The notes beneath the pieces were generated by a model that saw only the letters and a list, made by a program, of their open reading frames with translations, was not told the origin of the DNA and did not search any database. The position numbers were made by a program, and so were the translations under genes. 64,000 nucleotides of DNA from Ramlibacter paludis (GTDB lineage: Bacteria > Pseudomonadota > Gammaproteobacteria > Burkholderiales > Burkholderiaceae_C), in NCBI RefSeq assembly GCF_022012305.1, contig NZ_JAKLTM010000002.1:682001-746000 (forward strand), in the 5' to 3' direction. This document shows positions 7,177 through 22,826 of the stretch, one piece after another; positions within the stretch are counted from its first letter, which is position 1, and each line of letters begins with the position of its first letter.

Positions 7177-8961
7177 TCAGGCTGCGGCCAGCCATTCGTC
7201 AACTTTGGTTTCGAGCATGCGCAGCGGCATGCAGCCATCGCCGAGCACCTGCGCGTGGAAGGCGCGGATGTCGAAGCGCTCGCCCAGCTTCGCGCGCGCC
7301 TTGTCGCGCAGCGCCAGGATGCGCAGCTCGCCCACCTTGTACGCGGTTGCCTGCCCGGGCCACGCCATGTAGCGCTCGATCGCCCGGCGCGCATCGTCTT
7401 CGCTGGAACCGTCGTTCTCGCGCGAGTACGCAATCGCCTGCTCGCGGGTCCAGCCCTTGGCATGCAGTCCGGTATCGACCACCAGCCGCAGCGCACGCAG
7501 CATCTCCATCTGCAGGCGCCCCAGCCAGGCATTGGCGTCGTCGTACAGGCCGAGCTCGCCGCCCAGGCCTTCGGCATACAGCGCCCAGCCCTCGCCGTGC
7601 GCGTCCCACCAGGCGCCGCGGCGGAAGCTGCTGGTGGCGCTCTCCTGCTGCAGCGCGATCTGGTAGTGGTGGCCGGGCTGGCCTTCGTGCAGGAACAATG
7701 CCGCCATCTGCGTGGTGCGCGCCGTCTTCGCGTCGGTGAACGCGGCGAAGAAGACGCCGGGGCGCGACCCGTCGATCGAGGGCGGCACGTAATAGGAGGA
7801 CGCGGTGTCGCGCTGCAGCGGGTCGACCGGCCGGATCTCCAGCCTGGCCTTGGGGGCGCGGGCGAACAGGCGCGGCAGGCCGGCCTGCACGCGCTCGTTG
7901 ATGGCGCGGTAGGCGGCCATCACTTCGTCGTCGGTGCGGAAGGGCGTGAGCTCCTTGCGCGTGTCCAGCGACTGGAAGAAGGCCTGCAGGTCGCCGCGGA
8001 AGCCGAAGCGCTCCTTCACCTTCTCCATCTCGCCGCGGATGCGCGCCACTTCGCGCAGGCCCAGCGCGTGGATCTCCTCCGGCGTCATGTCGGTGGTGGT
8101 GAACGATCGCACCAGCAGCTCGTACCAGCCGGCGCCGCCGGGCAGCGCGCCAAAACCCGCCGTGGTGCGGGCGGCCGGCAGGTAGCGCTCGCGCATGAAG
8201 GTGCGCAGGCGGCCCACGGCCGGTGCCAGCTGTTCGCGCACCAAGGTCGTGTAGGCCTCGCGCAGCCGCGGGCGATCGGCCTCGGGCACGGTGGCGGGGA
8301 AGTTGCGCACGCCGGCCAGGTAAGGGCTCTGCAGCGGATCGGCCGGCAGCAGGCCATCGAGCTGCGGAAAAGTGCGTTCGACCAGCGCCCGCGGCAGCAC
8401 GATGCCCGCGGCCATGCCCTCCTGCATGTTGGCAATGGCCTGGTCGATCCAGCCCGGTACGCCGCGCAGGCGCTGCAGGAAGTGCTCGTAGTGCAGCGTC
8501 GTCTTCATGGGCTGCGAGCCCTCGCCGCCCGCCCATTGCGCGAGCCGCACCGGCAGGCCGCCGGCGTGCGTCACGGGCATCAGGTGGTGCGGCACCGCCA
8601 TCAGGGCGAGGCGATCTCGCGCATCCCAGGCCAGCAGGTCGCGCGTGATGCGGTCGTCGCGCGAGAAGCTGGCGCCGTCCATGGCCTGCAATCGCGCCAG
8701 GGTGCGCTCGTAGAAGGCGCGCTGGCGCGCACGGTGCGCCGGAGCGATCTCGATCTCGAAAGCCGCTTCGTAGGCGGGGTCGCCGGCGTTTTCGGTCGCC
8801 TCCAGCGGGAACAGCGCGAAGATGCCGCGGTAGTAGTCGTCGGCGATCTGCTGCACCGGCGTCGCGGCGGCTTGCGCCCAGGCGGCGGGGGCGGCAAGAC
8901 TGGAAACGAGGGCCGCGTTGAACGCGCGGCGCGAAAGCGTGCTTGGGTTCATCTGGTTCAT
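7177..8961 (-). CDS. DUF885 family protein, probable exported zinc-dependent hydrolase
   Basis: 594 residues from ATG 8961. A Tat-like leader is visible (LSRRAFNAALVSS, cleavage near AWAQA), so the folded protein is probably exported. The body matches DUF885, with the hallmark FLHEGQPGHHYQ (HEGxPGHH) close to a metallopeptidase zinc site and the later HGEGWALYAE block. Family members are annotated as uncharacterised or as dipeptidase/esterase-like; the substrate is unknown. The ATG lies one base after the stop of the hybrid kinase gene (TGACATG), so the two are co-transcribed and possibly coupled. A second in-frame ATG sits at 8952. Confidence 0.82.
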   Translation of the reverse strand: MNQMNPSTLSRRAFNAALVSSLAAPAAWAQAAATPVQQIADDYYRGIFALFPLEATENAGDPAYEAAFEIEIAPAHRARQRAFYERTLARLQAMDGASFSRDDRITRDLLAWDARDRLALMAVPHHLMPVTHAGGLPVRLAQWAGGEGSQPMKTTLHYEHFLQRLRGVPGWIDQAIANMQEGMAAGIVLPRALVERTFPQLDGLLPADPLQSPYLAGVRNFPATVPEADRPRLREAYTTLVREQLAPAVGRLRTFMRERYLPAARTTAGFGALPGGAGWYELLVRSFTTTDMTPEEIHALGLREVARIRGEMEKVKERFGFRGDLQAFFQSLDTRKELTPFRTDDEVMAAYRAINERVQAGLPRLFARAPKARLEIRPVDPLQRDTASSYYVPPSIDGSRPGVFFAAFTDAKTARTTQMAALFLHEGQPGHHYQIALQQESATSSFRRGAWWDAHGEGWALYAEGLGGELGLYDDANAWLGRLQMEMLRALRLVVDTGLHAKGWTREQAIAYSRENDGSSEDDARRAIERYMAWPGQATAYKVGELRILALRDKARAKLGERFDIRAFHAQVLGDGCMPLRMLETKVDEWLAAA

Positions 8962-8962
8962 G

Positions 8963-11665
8963 TCAGGCGGACTCGACGCGCACCTTGCGCAGGTGCTCGC
9001 GCAGCGCGGCGATCCGGTGTTCGAGTTCTTCGGTGGCGGCATGCAGGGCGTCCTGCTCCACCACCCGGCTCTGGCGCGCGGCCCAGTGCAGGCCCATGGT
9101 CGCCAAGCCGCCGAAAGCGCGGTGCGCGAGGAACTGCACGTCTTCGCGGTCGCCGGCGGCCAGCGCGCGCGCCATGGCGTCGACGGTCTCGCGCTGCGAG
9201 CGCATGAAGCCGGGAAAGACCTCGAGCCACTCGGGGTCCACGATCACCACCTCGTCTTCGAGGCTGCTGGTGACGGTGGTGGGCCGATCCGCCGCTTGGC
9301 GTTCCTGCTGCTGCAGCTTGCCTTCGAGCTCGCGCAGGGTCATGAGCAGCGCTTCGCGGTTGACCGGCTTGACCAGGAAGCGGTCGGCGCCCGCGGCCAG
9401 CGCGCTCGCGGCCGAAGCCTCGTCGTCGTTGCCGGACAGCATCACGACGTGGCAGTGCGGCAGGTCCTGCTCCGCCTGGTACGCGCGCATCCACTGCACC
9501 GTCTCGATGCCGCTCTTGAACGGCATCTCCATGTCGATCAGCAGGTAGTGCGGCCAGCGCCGCGCCATGGCCTCGGTGGCGGCCTGGCCGTTCGCCGCGG
9601 TCTCCACGTCGAACGGCGGCGACGGCAGGAAGCGGCGCGTGATGAGCCGCGTGTATTCGTCGTCGTCCACCAGCAGCACGTCGCGCGGGGGGATGTCGTC
9701 GACCCAGCGCTCCACCGGCTGCTCGGCCAGCGCCGCGGGAGCCGGAAGCGGGGCGTCGCCCTTCAGGCGCGGCAGGGTCAGCGTGAGCGTGGTGCCTTGC
9801 GTGGCGCTGGTCTGCAGCGAGACGTCGCCGCGCTGCGCCCGGGCCATCAGCCGCGCGGAATACGTGCCCAGCCCGGTGCCGCCGCTCTTGCCGCTGGTCA
9901 CGTACTTCTCGAAGAAGCGCTGCGCGATCGCTTGCGGCACCTCACCGGGGTTGTGCACGCGCAGCGCCACGGTCTCGCCCGGCTCCAGCGTCAGCAGCAC
10001 GCGGTTACCCGGGCCGGCCGCTTCCACCGCGTTCTTCACCAGGTTGGCCAGGATCGAATAGCACAGGAGCTCTTCGCCGCGCACGTAGACCGGGACGGGC
10101 TCGCCCTGCAGCTGCAACGTGACCGAGTTCGCCTCGGCGTAGGAATGCAGGTCCACCAGCACGCGCGTGGCCACCTCGCGCAAGTCCACCGCCTGCGGCC
10201 GCAGGTCGTAGCTGCCCGTTTCCATCTTGAACAGGCCCAGCGACAGGTTGACCATCTCCAGCATCCGGAAGCCGGAGCGCTGCAGCACGCCCACCAGCTC
10301 GCGCTGCTCGGTGTTGAGCCGCGGGTCGTCGCGCAGCAGGCGGGTGGCGCCCAGGATGCTGTTCAAGGGGGTCTTCAGGTCGTGGCGCGACATGCGCTCC
10401 ACGTCCTCGCGCAGGCGGGCGTTTTCCTCCAGCGAGCGGTTGCGCTCCTCGGCGTTCAGCGCCTCGCTCAGGCGCCGGCCGATCACTACGGCGGGCGACA
10501 GCATGAACAGCGCGAAACCGATCGGCGTGAACTTGCGGCCTGCGCCGATCGAGCCGATCAGCAGCAGGTCGAGCGCCAGCGCCACCACGATCGCCAGCAT
10601 GCCGGCCAGCAGGATGCGCGCGTCGGCCGGCGTGCGCCGCCGCGCGCGCACGATCGCGGCCACCACGTACAGGCTCATGGCGACTGCGACGGCCTGGCCC
10701 GGGACGGCGGCGTGCGAGTACACGGCCGGAGGAAGCAGCACGACGGCGCAAGCCGCCACCGCCAGCGTGCCCACCACCCCCTGCGCCACCCGCTTGTGGA
10801 TCTCGGCGGGGAACAGGCCGCGCAGCGTGAGGAAGAACAAGGCCATGGCCGCCACCCAGGTCAGGTACTCGGCACGCATGTAGGCGAACCAGGACACCTG
10901 CGCCGGCAGCGGCCGCAGGAACAGCCGCTCGCCGATCAGGTCGGTGTAGCAGGCCATCGCCAGGCAGAACAGCCCGAACACGAGCGGCACGCGCTCGCGC
11001 CGCCGCACCGCGTAGAAGATCAGCGCGATCACGCCCATGAACAGGTAGGCCGACAGCAGGAAGGCGTTGTAGATGATGCGCGACTCGCGCTGCTGCTCCA
11101 GCGCGTCGGGCGTGCCCAGCAGGATAGGCCGGACCATGCCGCCCGCCCGGTGGTCGAAGTTGGACTCGTGCAGCGTCAGCCGCAGCGGACAAGCGAAGGG
11201 CCGGGTGATCGGCGTGCGGTTGAATACGGCCGCCCAGCTCTGGTCCGCGGAGGGACCGGGAACGCCATGTTCGGCGACGAGGGTGCCGTTGATGAAGAGG
11301 CGGCCGGCCGTGCGCTGCGCCATGGCTTCGACGGCCAGCGCCTGGCCCGCGGGGCAATCGACCTGCAGCACGTAGCTGCCCCAGCCCGCGCCGCCCGGCG
11401 GCTTGCCGCCGGCAGCCAGGTCGTTCCACGCGGCCGGCACCGTGGCGAAAGCGCGCGTGGGCAGCTGGCTCCAGTTCGGATCCACGAACTGCTGCCAGGC
11501 AAAGCCCCACTCGCCCTGCAGCGGCAGCGGCTCCGCGGGCACGGCCGCCAGCGCCATCCGCCCTTGCACGGCCACGAGCGCCGCGCCCCCGGTGGGGGCG
11601 GCGTGGGCCAGCAGCGGCAGCAAGACGAAAAGCAGGGAGGCGAGGATCCGCCGGCCAAGCGACAT
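8963..11665 (-). CDS. 7TM hybrid sensor histidine kinase with REC and Hpt domains
   Basis: 900 residues. Signal peptide about 1-22; periplasmic 7TMR-DISMED2-like jelly-roll domain (about 45-185, LPLQGEWGFAWQQF); seven TM helices (about 195-400); HisKA with H428 in SRHDLKTP; HATPase with N-box NLVKNAVEA (541-549) and G-box GKSGGTGLG (592-600); receiver with acidic cluster VDDDE and phospho-acceptor D711 (LLIDMEMP), K766; and a C-terminal Hpt-like helix with H848 (FLAHRAFGG). It should sense a periplasmic, possibly carbohydrate-like ligand and pass phosphate H428 to D711 to H848 and on to an unknown response regulator. None is encoded next to it; only the DUF885 gene follows. Confidence 0.88.
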   Translation of the reverse strand: MSLGRRILASLLFVLLPLLAHAAPTGGAALVAVQGRMALAAVPAEPLPLQGEWGFAWQQFVDPNWSQLPTRAFATVPAAWNDLAAGGKPPGGAGWGSYVLQVDCPAGQALAVEAMAQRTAGRLFINGTLVAEHGVPGPSADQSWAAVFNRTPITRPFACPLRLTLHESNFDHRAGGMVRPILLGTPDALEQQRESRIIYNAFLLSAYLFMGVIALIFYAVRRRERVPLVFGLFCLAMACYTDLIGERLFLRPLPAQVSWFAYMRAEYLTWVAAMALFFLTLRGLFPAEIHKRVAQGVVGTLAVAACAVVLLPPAVYSHAAVPGQAVAVAMSLYVVAAIVRARRRTPADARILLAGMLAIVVALALDLLLIGSIGAGRKFTPIGFALFMLSPAVVIGRRLSEALNAEERNRSLEENARLREDVERMSRHDLKTPLNSILGATRLLRDDPRLNTEQRELVGVLQRSGFRMLEMVNLSLGLFKMETGSYDLRPQAVDLREVATRVLVDLHSYAEANSVTLQLQGEPVPVYVRGEELLCYSILANLVKNAVEAAGPGNRVLLTLEPGETVALRVHNPGEVPQAIAQRFFEKYVTSGKSGGTGLGTYSARLMARAQRGDVSLQTSATQGTTLTLTLPRLKGDAPLPAPAALAEQPVERWVDDIPPRDVLLVDDDEYTRLITRRFLPSPPFDVETAANGQAATEAMARRWPHYLLIDMEMPFKSGIETVQWMRAYQAEQDLPHCHVVMLSGNDDEASAASALAAGADRFLVKPVNREALLMTLRELEGKLQQQERQAADRPTTVTSSLEDEVVIVDPEWLEVFPGFMRSQRETVDAMARALAAGDREDVQFLAHRAFGGLATMGLHWAARQSRVVEQDALHAATEELEHRIAALREHLRKVRVESA

Positions 11666-11735
11666 GCCGCGAGTTTAGGGCCCGCGGCGGCTACTCCGGT
11701 GCGGCTATGCTGGCATTTGCAGTACTCCTTGCGCC

Positions 11736-12482
11736 ATGACCAACCCGCTGGACACCCTCCTTGCCCTGCCCGGCCCGCGTTCCCTGCGCGCGCTGGACTG
11801 GCCTCGGCCGCTGGACGTGCTGGTGATGGCGCCCCATCCCGACGACTTCGACGCGATCGGCCTGACGCTGCGCCACCTGCACGGGCTGGGGCACCGCCTG
11901 CAGCTCGCCGTGCTCACGGGCGGCGCCGGCGGGGTCGAGGACGGATTCGAAGGGGCGGTGGACGCCGCCGCCAAGGTGGCCTTGCGCGAGGCCGAACAGC
12001 GCGCCAGCTGCGCCTTCTTCGGCCTGCCGGCCGATCGGCTGCAGTTCCTGCGCCTGTGGGAAGGCGCGCCGGAATCCGAGGATGCGGCGCGCCTGCGTGC
12101 GTGGATGGCGGCGCGGCCGGCCGACCTGGTCTTCCTGCCGCACGGCAACGACAGCAACAGGACGCACCGGCGGACCTACGAAGCGGTGCGCGCGGCGGCC
12201 GCGGCGATCGGCTCGCAAGCCTGGGCCTGCCTCAATCGGGACGCGAAAACGCTGGGCATGCGGCCTGACCTCGTCTTCGAATTCGGCGAGGAAGAAGCGG
12301 CCTGGAAGGCGCAGTTGCTGCGCCACCACCGCTCGCAGCAGGAGCGCAACCTGCGCACCCGCGGCGAGGGTTTCGACGCGCGGGTGCTGGCGGTGAACCG
12401 CGAGGCGGCGCGCGAGGTGGGCGAGCCGCTGCCTTACGCGGAGGTGTTCGAGCTCCAGCGGTTGGGGCCGCCCTCGCCCTAG
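11736..12482 (+). CDS. PIG-L/LmbE family deacetylase
   Basis: 248 residues. The zinc-binding signature MAPHPDDFDA (residues 31-40, with H34, D36 and D37) and the later block PHGNDSNRTHR match PIG-L/LmbE N-acetyl-sugar deacetylases, which remove acetyl groups from GlcNAc-containing substrates such as mycothiol/bacillithiol precursors or glycolipids. No glycosyltransferase neighbours are present to indicate the substrate. The gene is divergent from the hybrid kinase (70-base intergenic) and convergent with the next minus-strand gene. No clear Shine-Dalgarno precedes the ATG. Confidence 0.85.
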   Translation: MTNPLDTLLALPGPRSLRALDWPRPLDVLVMAPHPDDFDAIGLTLRHLHGLGHRLQLAVLTGGAGGVEDGFEGAVDAAAKVALREAEQRASCAFFGLPADRLQFLRLWEGAPESEDAARLRAWMAARPADLVFLPHGNDSNRTHRRTYEAVRAAAAAIGSQAWACLNRDAKTLGMRPDLVFEFGEEEAAWKAQLLRHHRSQQERNLRTRGEGFDARVLAVNREAAREVGEPLPYAEVFELQRLGPPSP

Positions 12483-12488
12483 GCCAAC

Positions 12489-12902
12489 TCAGGCGGCCGA
12501 CGTGTCGCCCGGCACCACCGTTGCGACGCCGCGCGAGCGCAGGTAGAGACGGCCAAAGAGGACGGTGAACACCGCGAAGATCACCACGTTGCTCCAGGCG
12601 GAAGACGGCACGATGGGATCGGTCGCCTGCAGGTACAGCGTGACCACCAGCCCCAGCACGTCGCCCACCAGGTTGCCGAGCACCAGGCCGCGCACCTGCT
12701 CGGCGCCGGCACCGGCGTACGACCAGTTGATCACCGCCAGGGCGATCAGCAGGGAGCCGTACAGCATGCTGTTGTAGTTGCCCGGACTGTTCAAGGTCAG
12801 CGCGCCATGCATCTTGAGCAGCAGGTTGGGTGCCAGCACCAGCACGACGCCGAAGGCGGCCATGATGACGGCCGACAACTTGAATACGGTGGATTGCGAC
12901 AT
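12489..12902 (-). CDS. small integral membrane protein, four predicted TM segments
   Basis: 137 residues from ATG 12902, chosen for the strong GAGGGG ribosome-binding site just upstream; a longer in-frame start at 12953 would add an Arg/Pro-rich stretch without sense. Hydrophobic segments lie at about residues 8-27, 42-58, 75-92 and 103-120. The sequence NSPGNYNSMLYGSLLIALAVINW between the first and second helix is a recognisable but unnamed block. Function is unknown; it looks like a small DoxX-like or membrane-integrity protein, without firm assignment. Confidence 0.7.
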   Translation of the reverse strand: MSQSTVFKLSAVIMAAFGVVLVLAPNLLLKMHGALTLNSPGNYNSMLYGSLLIALAVINWSYAGAGAEQVRGLVLGNLVGDVLGLVVTLYLQATDPIVPSSAWSNVVIFAVFTVLFGRLYLRSRGVATVVPGDTSAA

Positions 12903-13002
12903 GGGGTCCCCTCTTCTCGGTGGCCGCGGATTGCGGTGCCGGGGTTTTGGCACTGGGGAAGGCGCGTGTCAAGAGTCGCGAAGTTCGGTCTACATTACCG
13001 CC

Positions 13003-13263
13003 GTGAAATTCATCGACTCCTACGTCAACGCAGAACATCGCTTCAGCCTCGGCCGCGAAGTCGAATCCGGCCGCTTCTACCTGTCCATCCCCGTGTCCAA
13101 CCGGCTGGCGGACTACGAGGAGTACTACGAACTCAGCCAGGCAGCCCACGACGCCTATCCAGGGAACCTGCCGGAGATCCTCCGGTTCGTGAACCGTTGC
13201 AAGGCGAGGATGTGCGACGAGCTGCTGCTCGTCCCGCCAGGCCGGGATCGCGGGGTCGCCTAG
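13003..13263 (+). CDS. small conserved hypothetical protein
   Basis: 86 residues from a GTG at 13003 (VKFIDSYVNAEHRFSLGREV). The reading frame continues upstream only as the opposite strand of the membrane-protein gene, so the GTG start is preferred although no Shine-Dalgarno is evident. The protein is soluble and rich in charged and aromatic residues (DYEEYYELSQAAHDAYP, FVNRCKARMCDELLL), with two cysteines near the end. It resembles small unannotated proteins of Burkholderiales. The function is unknown. It ends 9 bases from the convergent tupA stop. Confidence 0.55.
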   Translation: MKFIDSYVNAEHRFSLGREVESGRFYLSIPVSNRLADYEEYYELSQAAHDAYPGNLPEILRFVNRCKARMCDELLLVPPGRDRGVA

Positions 13264-13272
13264 CAGGCCGGC

Positions 13273-14076
13273 CTACTTCCCCGCATTCGGAAAGAACAAC
13301 TGCTCCCCGCCGATCCGGTAGGCAGCGATCACGCCCTGCCCCGCCGGGGAAGTCACCCAGTCGATGAACTTCTGCGCCTCGGCCGCCTTCACGTGCGGAT
13401 ACTTGTGCGGGCTCACCAGCATCACGCCGTACTGGTTGAACAGGCGCTTGTCGCCTTCCACCAGCACCGCGAGATCCGCGCGGTTCCTGAAACTGAGCCA
13501 GGTGCCGCGGTCGGCCAGCACGTAGGCGCTGGTGGAGGCGGCGATGTTGAGCGCCGGGCCCATGCCGCAGCCGCATTCCTTGTAGCCGCGGCCGCGATCG
13601 GCCAGGCCGGCCTGGGCCCAGTAGCGCTTCTCGGCGGCGTCGGTGCCGCTCTTGTCGCCGCGCGACACGAAAGGCGCCTTGGCCGCCGCGACCTTCTTCA
13701 GCGCCGCGACGATGTCCTGGCCGCGAACGCCGACCGGATCGGACTTCGGCCCGACCAGGATGAAGTCGTTGTACATCACGGCGTAGCGGCGCGGCGCGTA
13801 GCCTTCGGCCACGTACTTCTCCTCCGCCGCCGTGTCGTGCACGAACAGCACGTCGGCGTCGCCTCGCCTGGCCATGTCGATGGCCTGGCCGGTGCCGACG
13901 GCCACGACCTTCACGCCGATGCCGGTCGCCTTGGTGAAGGCGGGCAGCAGGTGGCCGAACAGGCCCGATTGCTCCGTGGACGTGGTCGACGCCATCACGA
14001 TGGTGGCCTGCGCCAGCGCAAGGCCGGGCAATTGCAGGGCCGCCGCCGCGATCAGCAGCAGGAAGGCTCGCTTCAT
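13273..14076 (-). CDS. tupA: tungstate ABC transporter substrate-binding protein
   Basis: 267 residues. Sec signal peptide (1-22, LALA-QA) followed by the TupA signature ASTTSTEQSGLFGHLLPAF, the phosphate-loop-like VGTGQAIDMARRGDAD and RGDKSGT, which bind the oxyanion in the family. It should capture tungstate (less likely molybdate) in the periplasm for the TupBC channel. The ATG overlaps the tupC stop (ATGA). The binding protein is the last gene of the operon (tupB-tupC-tupA), although most binding-protein operons put it first. Confidence 0.88.
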   Translation of the reverse strand: MKRAFLLLIAAAALQLPGLALAQATIVMASTTSTEQSGLFGHLLPAFTKATGIGVKVVAVGTGQAIDMARRGDADVLFVHDTAAEEKYVAEGYAPRRYAVMYNDFILVGPKSDPVGVRGQDIVAALKKVAAAKAPFVSRGDKSGTDAAEKRYWAQAGLADRGRGYKECGCGMGPALNIAASTSAYVLADRGTWLSFRNRADLAVLVEGDKRLFNQYGVMLVSPHKYPHVKAAEAQKFIDWVTSPAGQGVIAAYRIGGEQLFFPNAGK

Positions 14077-14771
14077 CCCAGCTCCCCCTTCACGAACAAC
14101 TCGGCCTCGCGCGAGGTCGTCCCCAGCGGCCCTTCGAAGAAGTCCTGCACCGGCAGGTCGGCCAGCACCTTGCCGTGTTCCAGGTAGACCACGCGTGTCG
14201 CCAGGCGCTTGACCTGTCCCAGGTTGTGGCTGGCGAAGACCAGCGTCATGCCCGAGGCCGCGAAGTCCGCCATCAGCGCCTCGACATCGCGCTTGGCATG
14301 CGGGTCGAGGCTGGCGGTGGGCTCGTCGAGCAACAGCACGTGCGGCCGCAACGCCCACGCCCGCGCCAGCGCCAGCCGCTGCAGCTGGCCGCCGGACAAG
14401 GTGCGCGCATTCTGCAAGGCTACGCCGCCGAGGCCCACGCGGCCCAGCGCCAGCATCGCGTCCAGCCGCGCCTGGTGCCAGCGCGTGCCGCGCAGCCACA
14501 GGCCCAGGGCCACGTTGCTGAGGGCCGAGGCGCGCAAGGCAAAGGGCCGCTGGAAGACCATGGCCTGGCGCAGCGACCCGTCCTTCAGGATGGAGCCCGT
14601 GTTCGGACGCAGCAGCCCGTGCAGCACGCGTAGCAGCGAGCTCTTGCCGCTGCCGTTGGCGCCGATCAACGCCACCCGTTCGCCCACGCCGATGCGCAGG
14701 TCCACGCCTTGCAGCGCCGCCAGCCCGCCGTAGCGCAGCGTCACGCCCTTGAGCTTCACCCAGGCGCTCAT
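14073..14771 (-). CDS. tupC: tungstate ABC transporter ATP-binding protein
   Basis: 232 residues. Walker A GANGSGKSS, Q-loop QRPF, ABC signature LSGGQLQRLALARA, Walker B HVLLLDEPTASLD and switch His in FASHN are all present. It energises uptake through TupB. It overlaps both neighbours by 4 bases (ATGA at each junction), so the three products are tightly co-translated. Assigned to tungstate by linkage to the TupA- and TupB-like proteins. Confidence 0.85.
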   Translation of the reverse strand: MSAWVKLKGVTLRYGGLAALQGVDLRIGVGERVALIGANGSGKSSLLRVLHGLLRPNTGSILKDGSLRQAMVFQRPFALRASALSNVALGLWLRGTRWHQARLDAMLALGRVGLGGVALQNARTLSGGQLQRLALARAWALRPHVLLLDEPTASLDPHAKRDVEALMADFAASGMTLVFASHNLGQVKRLATRVVYLEHGKVLADLPVQDFFEGPLGTTSREAELFVKGELG

Positions 14772-15502
14772 CCCCCCGCCCCTTGCAGCGCACCGAGGCC
14801 CTCGGCACGGGCGCCCCGCCAGCGCGCCACCGCGGCGATCAAGGCATTGAGCGCCAGCACGACCGCCAGCAGCACGATCCCGAGGGCCAGCGCGAGCGGC
14901 AGGTCGCCCTTGCTCGTTTCCAGCGCGATCGCCGTCGTCATGACGCGCGTGAAGCCGTCGATGTTGCCGCCGACGATCATCACCGCGCCCACTTCCGAGA
15001 TCGCGCGTCCGAAGCACGCGAGCAGCACGGTCAGCAAGGCATAGCGCTCGTCGAAGGCCAGCAGCAGGCTGCGCAGCAGGCGGCCGGCGCCCAGCGACTG
15101 CAGTTGTTCGCCATTGGCGCGGTCCGCATCCTCCACCACTTGCCGGGTCAGCGCCGTGCACACGGGCAGCACCAGCAGGGCCTGCGCGAACACCATGGCC
15201 TGGAAGGAGAACAGCCAGCCCAGCGCACCCAAAGGCCCGCTGCGGGAGAGCAGGAGATAGACGACGAGCCCCACCACCACGGATGGGACCGCGAGCGAGG
15301 TGTTCAACACCGTGACCAGGGCCCCGCGGCCGGTGAAGCGGGTCACCCCCAGCCAGGCGCCCAGCACCAGGCCGAAACCGCAGGCGAGCAGGCAGGCCGC
15401 GCCGCTGACGGCCAGGGAGCGCGAGACGATGGACCAGAGCGTGGTGTCGGCGCCGGCGATCAACCCGAGGGCCCGCGCCAGGCCGTCGGCGAAAGTATTC
15501 AT
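14768..15502 (-). CDS. tupB: tungstate ABC transporter permease
   Basis: 244 residues from ATG 15502; a longer frame starts at 15631 but homology begins with the chosen start. About five to six TM helices. The EAA-like cytoplasmic loop is visible (EQLQSLGAGRLLRSLLLAFDERYALLTVLLACFGRAISEVGAVMIVGGN), as in TupB/ModB permeases that dock the ATPase. First gene of the tupBCA operon; the promoter must lie in the 187 bases shared with the divergent poly-HAMP kinase gene. The ModE-like regulator at 24.5 kb is the nearest candidate controller. Confidence 0.85.
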   Translation of the reverse strand: MNTFADGLARALGLIAGADTTLWSIVSRSLAVSGAACLLACGFGLVLGAWLGVTRFTGRGALVTVLNTSLAVPSVVVGLVVYLLLSRSGPLGALGWLFSFQAMVFAQALLVLPVCTALTRQVVEDADRANGEQLQSLGAGRLLRSLLLAFDERYALLTVLLACFGRAISEVGAVMIVGGNIDGFTRVMTTAIALETSKGDLPLALALGIVLLAVVLALNALIAAVARWRGARAEGLGALQGAGG

Positions 15503-15689
15503 GGCGGGATGGTAAAGCTGCCCGCTCATCCGGCTGCATGGGGCTTGCGAGCTATGAAAGCCCGTACATACCTGTCGGAGTCGTCCTACGTCTCCGCCAT
15601 CCGGGACCGACGAAACTCTCCTACTGCTCACCTGGGACGTAAGAACCCGGTAGTACGCATTCGAATTCGCTTTGCATTACGGAGACGCC
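15503..15689. other. divergent intergenic region between tupB and the poly-HAMP kinase gene
   Basis: 187 bases that must carry promoters in both directions. On the plus strand GTCCTACG lies at 15583-15590 and a second TCCTAC at 15618-15623; the same TCCTAC core occurs upstream of several stress-type genes at 51-62 kb. GGAGAC at 15681-15686 is the ribosome-binding site of the kinase gene. No clear palindromic molybdate/tungstate-type operator was recognised. Confidence 0.45.

Positions 15690-22822
<7,133 letters not shown>

Positions 22823-22826
<4 letters not shown>

Noticed and set aside
4728..7739. 1003-codon plus-strand frame across the helicase and lipoprotein genes
   Set aside because: Low-complexity Ala/Arg/Gly product spanning several real minus-strand genes; a composition artefact.
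8918..12268. 1116-codon plus-strand frame over the hybrid kinase
   Set aside because: Antisense frame caused by GC-rich codons; no motifs, and it runs into the PIG-L gene in a wrong frame.
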